Part shown: piece after piece, positions 5,304 to 5,351 of the stretch | Layout of the letters: the number at the start of each line of letters is the position of its first letter | Numbering within the stretch: the first letter of the stretch is position 1 | Origin: Cyanobacteria bacterium K_DeepCast_35m_m2_023 | GTDB taxonomy: Bacteria > Cyanobacteriota > Cyanobacteriia > PCC-6307 > Cyanobiaceae | Assembly (NCBI GenBank): GCA_016882345.1 | Contig: VGQR01000159.1 | Coordinates: 1 to 5,351, forward strand | Reading direction: 5' to 3' | DNA length: 5,351 nucleotides | Position numbers and translations under genes: made by a program | Notes under the pieces: generated by a model | Seen by the model: the letters and a program-made list of their open reading frames with translations, nothing else | The model's database searches: none | Told to the model about the DNA's origin: nothing

Positions 5304-5351
5304 GGCGCCATTGTTGCTCGACCGAAGTCTGAGCACGCTGTCTGGACCTGA
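5304..5351. other. Intergenic sequence to window end
   Basis: These 48 bases show no start with a ribosome site on the plus strand. No stop codon on the minus strand would end an incoming gene. They are probably spacer before the next gene outside the window. Confidence 0.4.

Noticed and set aside
1..5351. CRISPR array, insertion sequence ends or toxin-antitoxin pair
   Set aside because: No regularly spaced repeats, transposase motifs or paired small genes of that kind were found on either strand.

Overview
The window looks like chromosomal DNA of a picocyanobacterium (alpha-cyanobacteria: Synechococcus, Cyanobium or a relative). The main evidence is a psaI-psaL photosystem I pair at the right end. 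It is supported by a compact, GC-rich core and by a glycosyltransferase of the Synechocystis GtrB type. The species cannot be named from this sequence alone.

Left part (1 to about 1311): a lower-GC segment. Hand counts of 60-base rows give about 37-50% G+C inside the integrase, 50-53% at 1141-1320, and 60% or more after 1320. It holds the integration module of a mobile element, all on the minus strand: a small AlpA-type excisionase/regulator (834-1013), followed 15 bases later by a P4-family tyrosine recombinase (1-818). The recombinase runs off the window edge, so only its DUF4102 domain, core-binding domain and first catalytic Arg are visible. The module reads away from the core genes, so the rest of the island should lie to the left. 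The junction with the core must fall in the gene-poor stretch 1014-1311. That stretch carries a candidate promoter, a hairpin/operator-like inverted repeat and a 12-bp tandem repeat, but no tRNA gene that I can see.

Middle part (1312-4510): an envelope-related cluster. A cytoplasmic-looking beta-lactamase-fold serine hydrolase (minus) diverges, over only about 20 bases, from a probable two-gene operon. That operon holds an SH3b-NlpC/P60 peptidase, resembling the Nostoc/Anabaena murein-peptide endopeptidases, and a polyprenyl-phosphate glycosyltransferase with two C-terminal membrane segments. The glycosyltransferase gene converges on and overlaps by 32 bases a short membrane-anchored HEAT-repeat protein (minus).

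Right part (4511-5351): a 90-base divergent intergenic region, then psaI (38 aa, a very short gene) and psaL (163 aa), ended by a textbook rho-independent terminator at 5274-5303. Nothing further is visible from 5304 to the end. The core genes look ordinary; the junction between the recombinase module and the core is the part most worth a second look.
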